A stretch of 64,000 nt of DNA from assembly GCA_964479695.1 (NCBI GenBank), contig CAYZSO010000006.1:1-64000 (forward strand). The letters are read 5' to 3'. The translations under genes and the position numbers were made by a program. The notes under the pieces were generated by a model. The model made no database searches. It was not told where the DNA came from and saw only the letters and a program-made list of their open reading frames with translations. Within the stretch, counting starts at the first letter, position 1. Every line of letters starts with the position of its first letter. Shown one piece after another: positions 34,913-42,878 of this stretch. Source of the stretch: JAAYZH01 sp964479695 (lineage in GTDB: Bacteria > Bacillota > Clostridia > Saccharofermentanales > Fastidiosipilaceae).

Positions 34913-34929
34913 TGTGCAATCGATTCCAG
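34913..34929. promoter_or_regulatory. LacI-type operator overlapping the transcription start
   Basis: TGTGCAATCGATTCCAGA contains TGCAATCGATT(C)CA, a near-palindrome centred on CG. It differs from the 25509 operator at several positions, consistent with recognition by the other LacI protein. Confidence 0.65.
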
Positions 34930-35134
34930 AACCTAAAAAGGCACATCCATAGTTAGAATAATTAAAAGGAAGAGGTATTATTTGTCTCATTTGCACTGCG
35001 AATGTGCTTGGTTCGTGAAGAGCGATGCTTAAAAAGCTAGTTATTAAAAATGTGGGGACAAAATTCCACCCCAGTTGAATCGGATTTCAATTGATTATCG
35101 TTGCGAACGACATTACTGAAAGGAAATAATAAAA
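34930..35134 (+). other. Untranslated leader of the GH172 gene
   Basis: About 205 bases separate the operator from the start codon. No gene is supported; the ribosome site AAAGGAAATAAT lies at its end. Confidence 0.5.
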
Positions 35135-36253
35135 ATGAACAATCCGTTTATGCAATCTATTTCAAGTTTGCCTCTGCTGGACAGTGGAGTATCACGCGCA
35201 ATTACAGCGGAGAATCCTAAAGGAGAAAAAGGCACTGGGGGGCAGGCTAGTAGTCCGTTGGGACAAGGTAGAAAAGGGTCTCCTGCTCTTAGGAATGTTC
35301 AAGCTGGTTCGACTGCAACATTAGCCGATATTAATGGTGCTGGTGTGATTAATCATATTTGGATAACCGTTCCCCCGGAGACGGATTATGACAATATGTT
35401 TGTATTGCGAGATGTCATAATTCGAATGTTTTGGGATGGTGAGGATAAACCTTCGGTTGAAGTTCCTTTAGGAGATTTCTTTTGCTTAGGATTTGGATCG
35501 GTTTACAAAGTTAATTCTGCATTAGTTTCCGTTAACACAAGAGGTGGGATGAACTGTTATTTCCAAATGCCTTTTAGATCACATGCCAGAATCGAAATTG
35601 AAAATCAACATCGTAATGAGTTGCCTTTCTTCTTTTATCAAATTGATTACACCCTTTACGATAATTTCCAAGATGATATTGAACTTTCATATTTCCATGC
35701 ACAATGGAGGAGAACACCAATAACCACCAAAGGAGTAGACCATATTATCCTTGATGGGATAGAAGGTAAAGGCAAGTATATAGGCACTTTCTTTGCTATC
35801 CAAACTTTGAATCGATATTGGTGGGGCGAGGGTGAATTTAAGTTCTATTTAGACGGCGACAAGGAGTTTCCTACAATTTGTGGAACGGGAACGGAGGATT
35901 ACTTTGGCGGAGCGTGGTGTTACACAAAAAAGGAAGGGGAAAAATACGTTGAAGATGGTTATCAAACCCCGTTCTTAGGTTACACATACTTTTCAACAGA
36001 AGATGACACTATTGATCCTCGTCCAATTCATGACTCTACTGTAGTTCCTATGCGAGCACTTTACCGTTGGCACGTGCTCGATCCTATTCGTTTTAATGAG
36101 GATTTAAAAGTAACTGTACAATCGATCGGCTTACGAGGAACTGAATATTTTGAGCGTGAAGATGATATTTCTACAGTAGCATACTGGTATCAGACACATC
36201 CACACGCTCCATTCCCAATCTTACCTAAGCCAGAGGAACGCTGGCCTAGATAG
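35135..36253 (+). CDS. DUF2961 protein, GH172 glycoside hydrolase, candidate exo-D-arabinofuranosidase
   Basis: This 372-residue protein belongs to DUF2961, now GH172. Family blocks are the N-terminal SRAITAENPKGEKGTGG, ATLADINGAGVINHIWIT, VEVPLGDFFCLGFG and the highly conserved GTGTEDYFGGAW with Glu254. Characterised GH172 members act on alpha-D-fructofuranosides (difructose anhydride) or alpha-D-arabinofuranosides, including mycobacterial D-arabinan. No signal peptide is present, so it should work in the cytoplasm on oligomers brought in by the importer encoded next. D-arabinose specificity is inferred from the neighbouring GH183-type lipoprotein and arabinose-phosphate genes. Confidence 0.85.
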   Translation: MNNPFMQSISSLPLLDSGVSRAITAENPKGEKGTGGQASSPLGQGRKGSPALRNVQAGSTATLADINGAGVINHIWITVPPETDYDNMFVLRDVIIRMFWDGEDKPSVEVPLGDFFCLGFGSVYKVNSALVSVNTRGGMNCYFQMPFRSHARIEIENQHRNELPFFFYQIDYTLYDNFQDDIELSYFHAQWRRTPITTKGVDHIILDGIEGKGKYIGTFFAIQTLNRYWWGEGEFKFYLDGDKEFPTICGTGTEDYFGGAWCYTKKEGEKYVEDGYQTPFLGYTYFSTEDDTIDPRPIHDSTVVPMRALYRWHVLDPIRFNEDLKVTVQSIGLRGTEYFEREDDISTVAYWYQTHPHAPFPILPKPEERWPR

Positions 36254-36371
36254 TGATCTATAAAGTCAACTAAGTAAATTTATTTAGACTTAGTTACATC
36301 AGTGAAAACAGTTTCAGCAGGAGGATGATCTGTGCTAGCTGAATTTACAAAAATAGAAATGGAGAGCTACG

Positions 36372-37742
36372 ATGAAAAAGATAACTTCAAGCATTGCAGT
36401 TGTTTTGGCCAGTATTTTTATAGTCACTGGTTGCAACACAAACACGAATGGTACAACTTCACAGTCAACAGATGTTCCGGCAGGAACAACAGATCCAATC
36501 ACTATCAATGAAACCACCAGCGCAGAAACTACTGGTGGTGAGCCAGTAGTTGGTGAACGGGAGCAACTAAGATTCTGGGTATTTCATACTGGTAAAGAGT
36601 TAGAGTTTTTCCAGAAACATGTAGATGCTTATAACCAAGAACAAAGTAATGTTGAAATCGTACTTGAGGAAATTCCCTGGGACGATTACAACGGAACAAA
36701 AATGACTACAGCCTTTGCTTCAGAAGCTGGTCCTGATATATTTTTAACCGCTCCTGGCAATTTTTTGAAGTATGCGAATTCAGATATACTAACCTCCTTT
36801 AATGATGTGATTCCAAAAGAGGTTCTCGACGATTTCTCCGAAAGTTCCCTTGACGCAGTGAGTGTGGATGGGCAAATATTGGCGATCCCTTTCGAAATGG
36901 AATTGCTAGGATTATATTACTCCAAGTCGGCTTTGGCCGAAGCTGGTGTAGAACCCCCTAAAACCTGGGAAGAACTTAATGATGCTGCAGCAGCCCTTAC
37001 GACAAGTGATCGATATGGATTTTCTATGGAAGCTAACAGAGGGACTCACCAATTGTTTGAATGGTATCCTTTCGTTTGGCAAACTGGGGAAGACCTTTTC
37101 AGTGCAGATGGGAAATCCGCAAACCTTGCTGTTCCTGGAATTAAAGAAAATCTAGAACTGAAGAGGAAGATGTATGAGGATGGAGTAACAAACCTCCAGC
37201 CAAGCAGACCAGGCAATGAGATTGGGGTTTTAGCTGAAGGTGAAACTGCAATGCAATTAATGGGAACTTGGGGAATTACCCAGTTAACAAACGATTATCC
37301 TGACAAGGTTGACGATATTGGCCTAGTTCCTATTCCGGTTATGGCAGGTGGAGAACCGGCATCTGTTGCCGGAGGTTGGAAAATTACTGCTAATGCACGA
37401 TCGGCCAATGTAGATGAATCTGCAAAATTTGCAGCTTGGCTATTTGCTGGTGATCCTGCCATCTCAACTGAGTGGTGCACAGAAATTAAATTCGCTTATT
37501 CGCCTCGTGCCTCGGTTACCGAAGCAAATCCTGATTATTACAATGAAGGTTTGAGAAAGGCTTTTACTGATCAAATTCTAGGATCTGAACAGGCTGAGAA
37601 ACGTTTACCACCAGAGATCTCCGATATATTGCAGGACTTCTTGCAGTCTGCATACTTTGATACTGTAGACATGGATCAATTGATTGAAGAAACTAATACT
37701 AAGATCAATGAATTCCTTGCAACGTACGACGGGACTCTATAA
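36372..37742 (+). CDS. Oligosaccharide-binding lipoprotein of CUT1 importer
   Basis: This 456-residue family 1 solute-binding protein has lipobox VTGC (Cys21) and a Thr-rich linker to about residue 60. The binding domain starts at LRFWVFHTGKELEFFQKHV. It carries the only GGCTTTGGCC palindrome half noted inside the AT-rich island, near 36929-36938. It is downstream of the GH172 gene and upstream of two permeases. Likely ligands are D-arabino-oligosaccharides, by context. Confidence 0.9.
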   Translation: MKKITSSIAVVLASIFIVTGCNTNTNGTTSQSTDVPAGTTDPITINETTSAETTGGEPVVGEREQLRFWVFHTGKELEFFQKHVDAYNQEQSNVEIVLEEIPWDDYNGTKMTTAFASEAGPDIFLTAPGNFLKYANSDILTSFNDVIPKEVLDDFSESSLDAVSVDGQILAIPFEMELLGLYYSKSALAEAGVEPPKTWEELNDAAAALTTSDRYGFSMEANRGTHQLFEWYPFVWQTGEDLFSADGKSANLAVPGIKENLELKRKMYEDGVTNLQPSRPGNEIGVLAEGETAMQLMGTWGITQLTNDYPDKVDDIGLVPIPVMAGGEPASVAGGWKITANARSANVDESAKFAAWLFAGDPAISTEWCTEIKFAYSPRASVTEANPDYYNEGLRKAFTDQILGSEQAEKRLPPEISDILQDFLQSAYFDTVDMDQLIEETNTKINEFLATYDGTL

Positions 37743-37754
37743 CAAAACAACCAG

Positions 37755-37895
37755 GGAAGTATTCTCACTTTATAGTGAGGTACCTCCCCATCTGAAATAC
37801 AGAGTTATTTACATTCGTGATGTTAAAGTCTCAAGCATCGTCACAAGAGAGGGAGGCTAGTCTATTACAGACTGGCCACCTCTACAATTTTCAAG
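37755..37895 (+). other. Spacer with two imperfect hairpins before the permeases
   Basis: GGGAAGTATTCTCAC pairs imperfectly with GTGAGGTACCTCCC near 37756-37791, and GGAGGCTAGTCT pairs with AGACTGGCCACC near 37851-37882, followed by CAATTTTC. They may lower permease expression relative to the binding protein. Confidence 0.5.
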
Positions 37896-37907
37896 AGGGT
37901 TCGAGCT

Positions 37908-38813
37908 GTGAACAATCAAAAAGTAAGATCCAGACTTTCCAGTGACCGGAAGAAAGAATCAATTACTGCTTACCTAATGTTGCTTCCTGATGTCCTAGGC
38001 TTATTAATATTTGTCTTTTTTCCAATAATATATGCACTTTATATTAGTTTTCATGACTGGAATGGATTATCAGAAATGGTATTTTCTGGTCTGTCAAATT
38101 ATCAGACTCTACTAAAGGATAAAGCCTTCACGAACAGTTTAATTGTTTCTCTACAATACATGTTATTGTATGTCCCTATAGTCTTTGTATTTTCACTGTT
38201 ACTAGCTAATTATTTAGTCAGTTTAAAAAATAGGAGAATCCGTACAGTTTATAGAACTATGTATTTCTTGCCATATGCCATATCCACAGTGGTTGCAGGT
38301 TTGATATGGAGCTTTATGTATAACCCAAAAAGAGGCATATTAAATGGTGTGTTGAATTATTTTGGGATTGAAAGCCAACGTTGGACCGCTTCCCGTGATC
38401 AGGCTCTAGTATCGGTTGTCGTCGTGGCTACTTGGCTAGTAATAGGCTATAACACTGTCTTACTCTTGAATGCCATTCAAGACATACCTGTTGAGTATTA
38501 CGAAGCAAGCACTATTGACGGAGCGAACTCTGTCCAAAGATTTTTTAGGATAACGGTGCCTCTTGTTAAGGACACTAGCGTTTTTGTAATTATCACCGCT
38601 ATGATTGCTGCGTTGCAGTCTTTCGACCTAATTCAGATTATGACTAAAGGCGGACCTGCCAATGCCACCACGACAGTTGTTCTCTATATTTATCGTCAAG
38701 CATTCGAAGTAAACAAAATGGGCTATGCTTCCGCGCTTTCTTTCATCTTATTCATAATTATTATGGTGCTAAGCATAATTACATTCGCTATTACAAGTAG
38801 AAAGGACGACTGA
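37908..38813 (+). CDS. Sugar ABC transporter permease (MalF-like)
   Basis: This 301-residue permease starts at GTG, with AGAGGG upstream. It has about six membrane helices and the coupling loop EASTIDGANSVQRFFRITVP. It is followed almost directly by the second permease. Together with the lipoprotein it should import oligosaccharides, using an ATPase encoded elsewhere. Confidence 0.92.
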   Translation: MNNQKVRSRLSSDRKKESITAYLMLLPDVLGLLIFVFFPIIYALYISFHDWNGLSEMVFSGLSNYQTLLKDKAFTNSLIVSLQYMLLYVPIVFVFSLLLANYLVSLKNRRIRTVYRTMYFLPYAISTVVAGLIWSFMYNPKRGILNGVLNYFGIESQRWTASRDQALVSVVVVATWLVIGYNTVLLLNAIQDIPVEYYEASTIDGANSVQRFFRITVPLVKDTSVFVIITAMIAALQSFDLIQIMTKGGPANATTTVVLYIYRQAFEVNKMGYASALSFILFIIIMVLSIITFAITSRKDD

Positions 38814-38814
38814 A

Positions 38815-39642
38815 ATGAAAGCTACTGAAAAATTGTTGACATTCCTCAAATACTTTATTGGATTGATCATAGGCCTCCTGTTTATTTTCCCGATATATTA
38901 CTTAATCATTAGTTCGTTAAAATCTAGTGATGCGATATTTGATATGAATATCTTCCCGAACTTTTCCACACTATCCTTGGAGAACTATAGGATCGTACTC
39001 GAAGAAGAAAACTTCGGTCAATATATCTACAACTCATTTTATGTTTCAACAATCGTTACCGTCGTTGCGTTGGTTTTTCATTCTATGTCTGGCTATGCTT
39101 TGGCCCGATTGAGATTTAAAGGCAAACAGCAGATCTTCCTCTGGATAATTAGTACCCTGATGATCCCATTCTCTGTCATTCTTATTCCTTTGTTTATCAT
39201 TGTTCGAGCGATGAATTTGAATAACAATCTATGGGGGGTCATCCTTCCTATGATTCCTAATGCTTATGGAATTTTCCTGTATAGGCAGTTTTTCTTAGGC
39301 ATTCCCAGGGATCTAGAAGAAGCGGCAAAGGTGGATGGTGCATCGCATTTCGGTACATTTATCAGAATAATTCTACCTCTTGCTAAGCCAATTACCGCGA
39401 CTTTGGCTGTTTCTTTCTTTGTGGCTAATTGGAATAACTATCTCTGGCCTTTGACGATAGCCCAGGATCGCGAGCTTTGGATGGTGCAAATAGCTATTGC
39501 AAATTTCCAATCGTCACAGAGTACAGCATGGAACTTAATACTTGCGTCATCAGTTATAGCTGCTCTCCCAATTATTCTCATGTTTATCCTATTACAAAAA
39601 TATTTTGTTGCTGGAATTAAGACTGCTGGAATAAAGGGATAG
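38815..39642 (+). CDS. Sugar ABC transporter permease (MalG-like)
   Basis: This 275-residue permease has about six membrane segments, coupling loop EEAAKVDGASHFGTFIRIILP and terminal GIKTAGIKG. Its ATG comes one base after the stop of the previous gene, so the pair is coupled. It is the last gene of the AT-rich island. Confidence 0.92.
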   Translation: MKATEKLLTFLKYFIGLIIGLLFIFPIYYLIISSLKSSDAIFDMNIFPNFSTLSLENYRIVLEEENFGQYIYNSFYVSTIVTVVALVFHSMSGYALARLRFKGKQQIFLWIISTLMIPFSVILIPLFIIVRAMNLNNNLWGVILPMIPNAYGIFLYRQFFLGIPRDLEEAAKVDGASHFGTFIRIILPLAKPITATLAVSFFVANWNNYLWPLTIAQDRELWMVQIAIANFQSSQSTAWNLILASSVIAALPIILMFILLQKYFVAGIKTAGIKG

Positions 39643-39724
39643 GGAAATCCTTGTTGCCATAGAAGTTGAGGCATAGACAAGGTATCAATATAAAGTATAT
39701 ATCATGCAAATTAGATTAAGAGAT

Positions 39725-39945
39725 TTGATAAACATGCTATATAAATATTTTCACATGTCTTATTGTGATAATTGTCCAACATGCGTTCTTTTCTAGGGCA
39801 TGAAACAAATTGCTGGCAGGAATTGTCACAATAGGTCGAATCAGGCGTACCTTCCATTGAAGAAATACTGGAGTGTAGGACGGAGTCGGTCCAGAAACAA
39901 AAGGTCGAATCAGGCGTTCATTCAATTTACGACATCGGAAATCTG
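39725..39945 (+). repeat. Right half of noncoding repeat element, copy C
   Basis: TATAAATATTTT at 39740 and TTATTGTGATAA at 39760 match copy B with the same 20-base offset. Two related units with AGGTCGAATCAGGCG follow at 39833 and 39902 (period 69). Upstream of 39725 there is no similarity to the repeat body. The remaining stretch 39643-40023 has no gene. Confidence 0.7.
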
Positions 39946-40023
39946 CTAAGATGAGTTTTGCGGGTCTCTTTGGCCAATGAAAAAGTAATTGCCAAACAAA
40001 CTGACCTGACCAGCGGAGGGATG

Positions 40024-41604
40024 ATGAAGCAACGCGCAACAAATGAAGGTAGCTCAGAGCTCATCACTTCTGAAAATGAAACAAATGAAACAAATGAAAT
40101 AAATGAAATAAATGAAATAAATGAAACAAATGAACCTGATTCAGAAAATATAGAAAATAATCCCAACACTCCCGAACCCATCGACCACAAGATTATTAGG
40201 CGGGATATTTGGCAGCTGATTATTCCCATCATCTTGGAGGGAATTTTGAGCATGCTGGCCAACGTGATTTCGATGGCGATGCTGGGGCGGCTGGATCAGT
40301 ACGGCGCGTCGATGGTGCAGGCGGTGTCGGCGCGAGGGATTGCAGCGCAGATCGCGAATATCATGTTTTTTCTGTTCCGAGGCGTGTCGGTGGGCGGGAC
40401 GATCTTGATTTCACAGGCTTTGGGCAGGGAGGATGAGCAGCGCATTAGTCGTTTGGCCAAAGCCCTCCTCACCTCCCTCGTCGTAGCCGCTAGTATTGGA
40501 ACGGTGATTGTTTTCCTGTTTGCGGAGCCAATTTTGCGTGTTGTGTACTCGCCGGAGCCTGAAGTGCTGCGATTGGCTACGGCGAATTTGAAGATTGTGG
40601 GGGCGGCTTTTCCTGCGATGGCGGTTATGAGTTCTGTGACCGGGATTTTTCAGGGGCGAGGGAATACGAGGACACCGCTTGCGCTGACGGCGCTTTATAA
40701 CATGATTAATATTGCGTTGGGGTTTCCTTTGATTTTGGGGATCCCATTTGGGATTGTGGGCGGCGTTGTCGGAAATGGGATTGCGTTGGCTTCTGCACAA
40801 TATGTTACGGCTGCGGTTGGCCTTTATTTGCTGTACCGCAAAGGCGGCGCTGCACGGCAGGAAAATTCTTTTCTGTCGCACGGGCACGCCCATGAAACAG
40901 ATGCGCGGATGCCACAAACTCACGCAGACAAAGCCGCTGTCGGAGAGAAGGGGAAGGGGGCGGCTTTGGCCAAAAGTATTTGGGCGAAAGGCTTGCCATC
41001 GAGTTTCGAGTCGCTCTTCTGGCAACTGGCGGCGATTATCCTGAGCCGGGTGCTCCTGTCGTATGGGGACACAGCGTACAGTGCGAATCAGATGGGGCTG
41101 CAGGCGGAGTCGCTGGTGTATATGCCGATGATGGGGTTTGGGATCGCGACGACCACGCTGACCGGGAAGCTGCTGGGCGCGGGGAAGAAGGAGCTGGGAC
41201 ATCACTATTTCAACGAGATCCGCAAGATGGGCTTGGTGATGATGGGCCTGGGTAGTCTGGTCTTGATTCTGTTTCCGGGGCCGATCATGAGACTGTTGAC
41301 GCCGAATCAAGAGGTGATTGAGCTGGGGAGTCAGTACCTGAGGATTATGGGTGCGATTCAAATTCCGCAGAATATGGTGGCGATTTATCATGGGGCGCTG
41401 AAGGGTGCGGGGATTACCTTGCGGCCGATGGTGAATTCGTTTGTGGGGCTTTGGCTCGTAAGGGTGCCGCTGTCTCTGGCGGTGTGGCTTCTGACGGATT
41501 GGCCGGTGACGGCGGTTTGGCTGTGTGTTGCGGTTGATCAAACGGTGACATTTGCACTGTCGGTTTTGGCCTATCGGAAATACGATGTATTCGAAATGCG
41601 CTAA
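40024..41604 (+). CDS. MATE family efflux transporter
   Basis: This protein of about 526 residues has twelve predicted membrane helices and the MATE pattern (IIPIILEGILSMLANVISMAMLGRLD, and in the second half KGLPSSFESLFWQLAAIILSRVL). MATE proteins exchange organic cations or drugs for H+ or Na+. GGAGGG at 40015 favours ATG 40024. The first 60 residues are hydrophilic, with N-E-T/N-E-I repeats encoded by a 9-bp array, and precede the first helix. A loop with a KAAVGEKGKGAALAKS segment carries a palindrome half-site. The long minus-strand open frame opposite it is a shadow. Confidence 0.88.
   Translation: MKQRATNEGSSELITSENETNETNEINEINEINETNEPDSENIENNPNTPEPIDHKIIRRDIWQLIIPIILEGILSMLANVISMAMLGRLDQYGASMVQAVSARGIAAQIANIMFFLFRGVSVGGTILISQALGREDEQRISRLAKALLTSLVVAASIGTVIVFLFAEPILRVVYSPEPEVLRLATANLKIVGAAFPAMAVMSSVTGIFQGRGNTRTPLALTALYNMINIALGFPLILGIPFGIVGGVVGNGIALASAQYVTAAVGLYLLYRKGGAARQENSFLSHGHAHETDARMPQTHADKAAVGEKGKGAALAKSIWAKGLPSSFESLFWQLAAIILSRVLLSYGDTAYSANQMGLQAESLVYMPMMGFGIATTTLTGKLLGAGKKELGHHYFNEIRKMGLVMMGLGSLVLILFPGPIMRLLTPNQEVIELGSQYLRIMGAIQIPQNMVAIYHGALKGAGITLRPMVNSFVGLWLVRVPLSLAVWLLTDWPVTAVWLCVAVDQTVTFALSVLAYRKYDVFEMR
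40074..40136 (+). repeat. 9-bp tandem repeat, seven units, in frame
   Basis: AAATGAAAC/AAATGAAAT is repeated seven times near the start of the MATE gene and encodes alternating Asn-Glu-Thr/Ile. Unit gain or loss would keep the frame. Confidence 0.9.
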
Positions 41605-41714
41605 TTTGGGGGGATTGCGCCGATATGAGCCCTCCGCTATACACAAAGCCCGCGAAAATCTGTAGAATAGGGCAATACTCTGGGGTGGCTTGCAAACTTG
41701 GCAAAAGCCGGCCG

Positions 41715-41837
41715 GGCATAGAGTCGATGTTTGAAATTGGACTGCTGAAGTTGGACTGCCGAAATTGGATTGCTGAAGATAGACTCTGCGGCGACTCTGC
41801 AGCAGACGTGAGGTTATAAAGGTTATAGAGGTTATAT
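41715..41837 (+). repeat. Short direct repeats in the leader of the aromatic cluster
   Basis: Three copies of TTGGACTGCTGAA-like words are followed by three AGGTTATA copies; the last touches the DAHP synthase start. No T-box or trp-type leader was recognised. Nothing is supported in 41605-41715 besides a possible TAGAAT -10 box. Confidence 0.7.
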
Positions 41838-42878
41838 ATGATCATTGTATTAACTAGAGATGCTTCTGATAAGGAGCTTAAAGACATTGTTGATGTTCTG
41901 GAGAGCAATCACCTGAGAATTCATTATTCAGCGGGTGAAGAGCGCACCATCATGGGCGTTGTGGGCGATACATCCAGGATCGACCGGGAAAATATCGAAG
42001 TGATGCCCGGTGTAGAGCGGATTATCCCGATTACGGATAATTACAAGCTTGCCGGCAAGACCTTTAAGCCGACGCCGGATGTTTATGATTTGGGGCGCGG
42101 GGTGCTTTTGGGCGGAGGCCATTTTGTGAATATGGCGGGTCCTTGTTCGGTTGAGTCTTATGAGCAGCTTTATGATACGGCTCGCGCAGTGAGAGCGGCG
42201 GGTGCCAGAATTCTGCGCGGTGGGGCGTACAAGCCCAGGACTTCGCCCTATGCTTTCCAAGGGACCGGCCACGAAGGGCTGGTGTGGATGCGCGAAGTGG
42301 CCGATGAAATGGACATGTTGGTGATCTCGGAAGTCATGTCGGAGGCTGATATCGATGGCATGTTACCTTATGTGGATATTTTTCAGATCGGAACCAGAAA
42401 TGCCCAGAATTTCCGGCTGCTGAAGGCGGTTGGTCAGGCCGGGAAGCCGGTGATGCTGAAGCGCGGGATGGCCGAGACGATTGATGAGTGGTTGGCTTCG
42501 ACGGAGTACATTTTGTCGGAAGGCAATTACAAGGTGATTTTGTGCGAGAGGGGCATCAGGACTTTTGAAAATGCGTACCGCTCCACGCTGGATATTGGCG
42601 CGATTCCGGTGCTGAAGGAGAAGACCCATTTACCGGTCGTGGTGGATCCGAGTCACGCGGCGGGGAATTGGCGGCTGGTGCCGGCTTTGGCCAGAGCATC
42701 TGTGGCGGCAGGGGCTGATGGCCTGATCATCGAAGTCCACCCGAACCCGCCCAAGGCCATGTCCGACGCCGCGCAGCAGCTGACGTTCGAGCAGTATGCC
42801 CGTTTGGCGGGACAAGTGCGTTCCATCTGCCAGATCGCGGGGATGACGACTGAGGGACCGCAGGATGGCGGGATCTGA
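41838..42878 (+). CDS. aroF: 3-deoxy-7-phosphoheptulonate synthase (DAHP synthase)
   Basis: This 346-residue enzyme makes DAHP from phosphoenolpyruvate and erythrose 4-phosphate, the first step of the shikimate pathway. Residues 1-70 are a ferredoxin-like regulatory domain (MIIVLTRDASDKELKDIVDVL), as in Thermotoga-type DAHP synthase. The barrel follows with NMAGPCSVES, LRGGAYKPRTSPYAFQG, ISEVM, QIGTRNAQNF, PVMLKRGM, LCERGIRTFE and VVVDPSHAAG. The regulatory domain suggests Tyr/Phe feedback. The gene opens the aromatic cluster and overlaps tyrA by 14 bases. Confidence 0.95.
   Translation: MIIVLTRDASDKELKDIVDVLESNHLRIHYSAGEERTIMGVVGDTSRIDRENIEVMPGVERIIPITDNYKLAGKTFKPTPDVYDLGRGVLLGGGHFVNMAGPCSVESYEQLYDTARAVRAAGARILRGGAYKPRTSPYAFQGTGHEGLVWMREVADEMDMLVISEVMSEADIDGMLPYVDIFQIGTRNAQNFRLLKAVGQAGKPVMLKRGMAETIDEWLASTEYILSEGNYKVILCERGIRTFENAYRSTLDIGAIPVLKEKTHLPVVVDPSHAAGNWRLVPALARASVAAGADGLIIEVHPNPPKAMSDAAQQLTFEQYARLAGQVRSICQIAGMTTEGPQDGGI

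Noticed and set aside
40411..41646. 411-codon open frame on the minus strand
   Set aside because: It lies fully opposite the MATE gene, has a biased composition rich in His, Arg, Gln and Pro typical of antisense shadow frames, and matches no family.
41605..41837. T-box or amino-acid leader before the aromatic cluster
   Set aside because: No T-box consensus, antiterminator or short Tyr/Phe/Trp-rich leader peptide was found; only short direct repeats.
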